Source: CAZSPL01 sp964608735
GTDB lineage: Bacteria; JAJVIF01; JAPKYR01; CAZSPL01
Length of the DNA: 5,026 nucleotides
Assembly: GCA_964608735.1 (NCBI GenBank)
Contig: CAZSPL010000249.1
Span: forward strand, 1 to 5,026
Direction: 5' to 3'
Part shown: positions 4,960-5,026 of the stretch, piece after piece
Layout of the letters: every line of letters begins with the position of its first letter
Numbering within the stretch: the first letter of the stretch is position 1
Program-made: the position numbers and the translations under genes
Notes under the pieces: generated by a model
What the model saw: the letters and a program-made list of their open reading frames with translations, nothing else
The model's database searches: none
Told to the model about the DNA's origin: nothing

Positions 4960-5026
4960 TACACAACCAGTGCGATTTCGTCGAGGTTGATGCGCGCGGT
5001 ACGGCCGTGATTATCAGCGCCGTAGC
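4956..5026 (-). CDS. C-terminal end of a convergent protein, only the last 22 codons seen
   Basis: On the minus strand a frame is open from the window edge to TAA (plus-strand 4956-4958), ending with DNHGRTARINLDEIALVVY. The codons follow the G/C-rich third-position pattern of the other genes up to the repeat boundary. The alternating hydrophobic ending (ARINLDEIALVVY) looks like a last beta-strand, of the sort that closes carbohydrate-binding beta-sandwich domains, but this is too short to identify. The stop lies within the terminal repeat of the neighbouring element. It is convergent with the glycosyltransferase gene. The product is unknown. Confidence 0.5.
   Translation of the reverse strand, partial: YGADNHGRTARINLDEIALVVY

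Overview
This is a bacterial chromosomal segment of moderately high GC, with strong G/C preference at third codon positions and sigma70-like promoter boxes. The genes point to a bacterium that makes a surface or secreted glycoconjugate. I cannot place it in a phylum from this window.

Layout. (1) Positions 1-879 hold the 3' part of a gene for a membrane-anchored tetratricopeptide (TPR) protein; its start lies upstream. (2) Positions 880-1095 are a gene-free gap with a good promoter (TTGCTA, 17 bp, TATAAT) embedded in short inverted and direct repeats. (3) Positions 1096-3173 are a tightly coupled two-gene operon: an NAD(P)-dependent sugar-nucleotide epimerase/dehydratase (extended SDR), then a DegT/DnrJ/EryC1/StrS-type PLP sugar aminotransferase. 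The two share one base in TGATG. (4) Positions 3174-3414 are a second gap, with a 46-nt compound hairpin just after the operon, a second good promoter (TTGCAA, 16 bp, TATAAT) and an AT-rich leader with three TTAA motifs exactly 10 bp apart. (5) Positions 3415-4533 encode a family-4-like (GT-B) glycosyltransferase. (6) Positions 4530-4959 are a non-coding mosaic of nested inverted repeats without a transposase. (7) Positions 4956-5026 hold the last 22 codons of a convergent minus-strand gene.

The epimerase and aminotransferase plausibly make an activated amino- or deoxy-sugar that the glycosyltransferase adds to a polysaccharide or lipid carrier. That pathway is inferred from families and proximity; the exact sugar cannot be read from the sequence.

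The most unusual stretch is the roughly 430-bp repeat mosaic. Its outer ends are about 22-bp terminal inverted repeats containing GTAGGGACAGTCAC. Inside is a head-to-head pair of GTAG-plus-hairpin units that match the architecture of REP/BIME elements mobilised by RAYT transposases. Next to it is a 203-bp nested palindrome built on a GGGTGG/CCACCC motif. Both flanking genes take their stop codons from the outer repeat, which suggests that the element shaped their C-termini.
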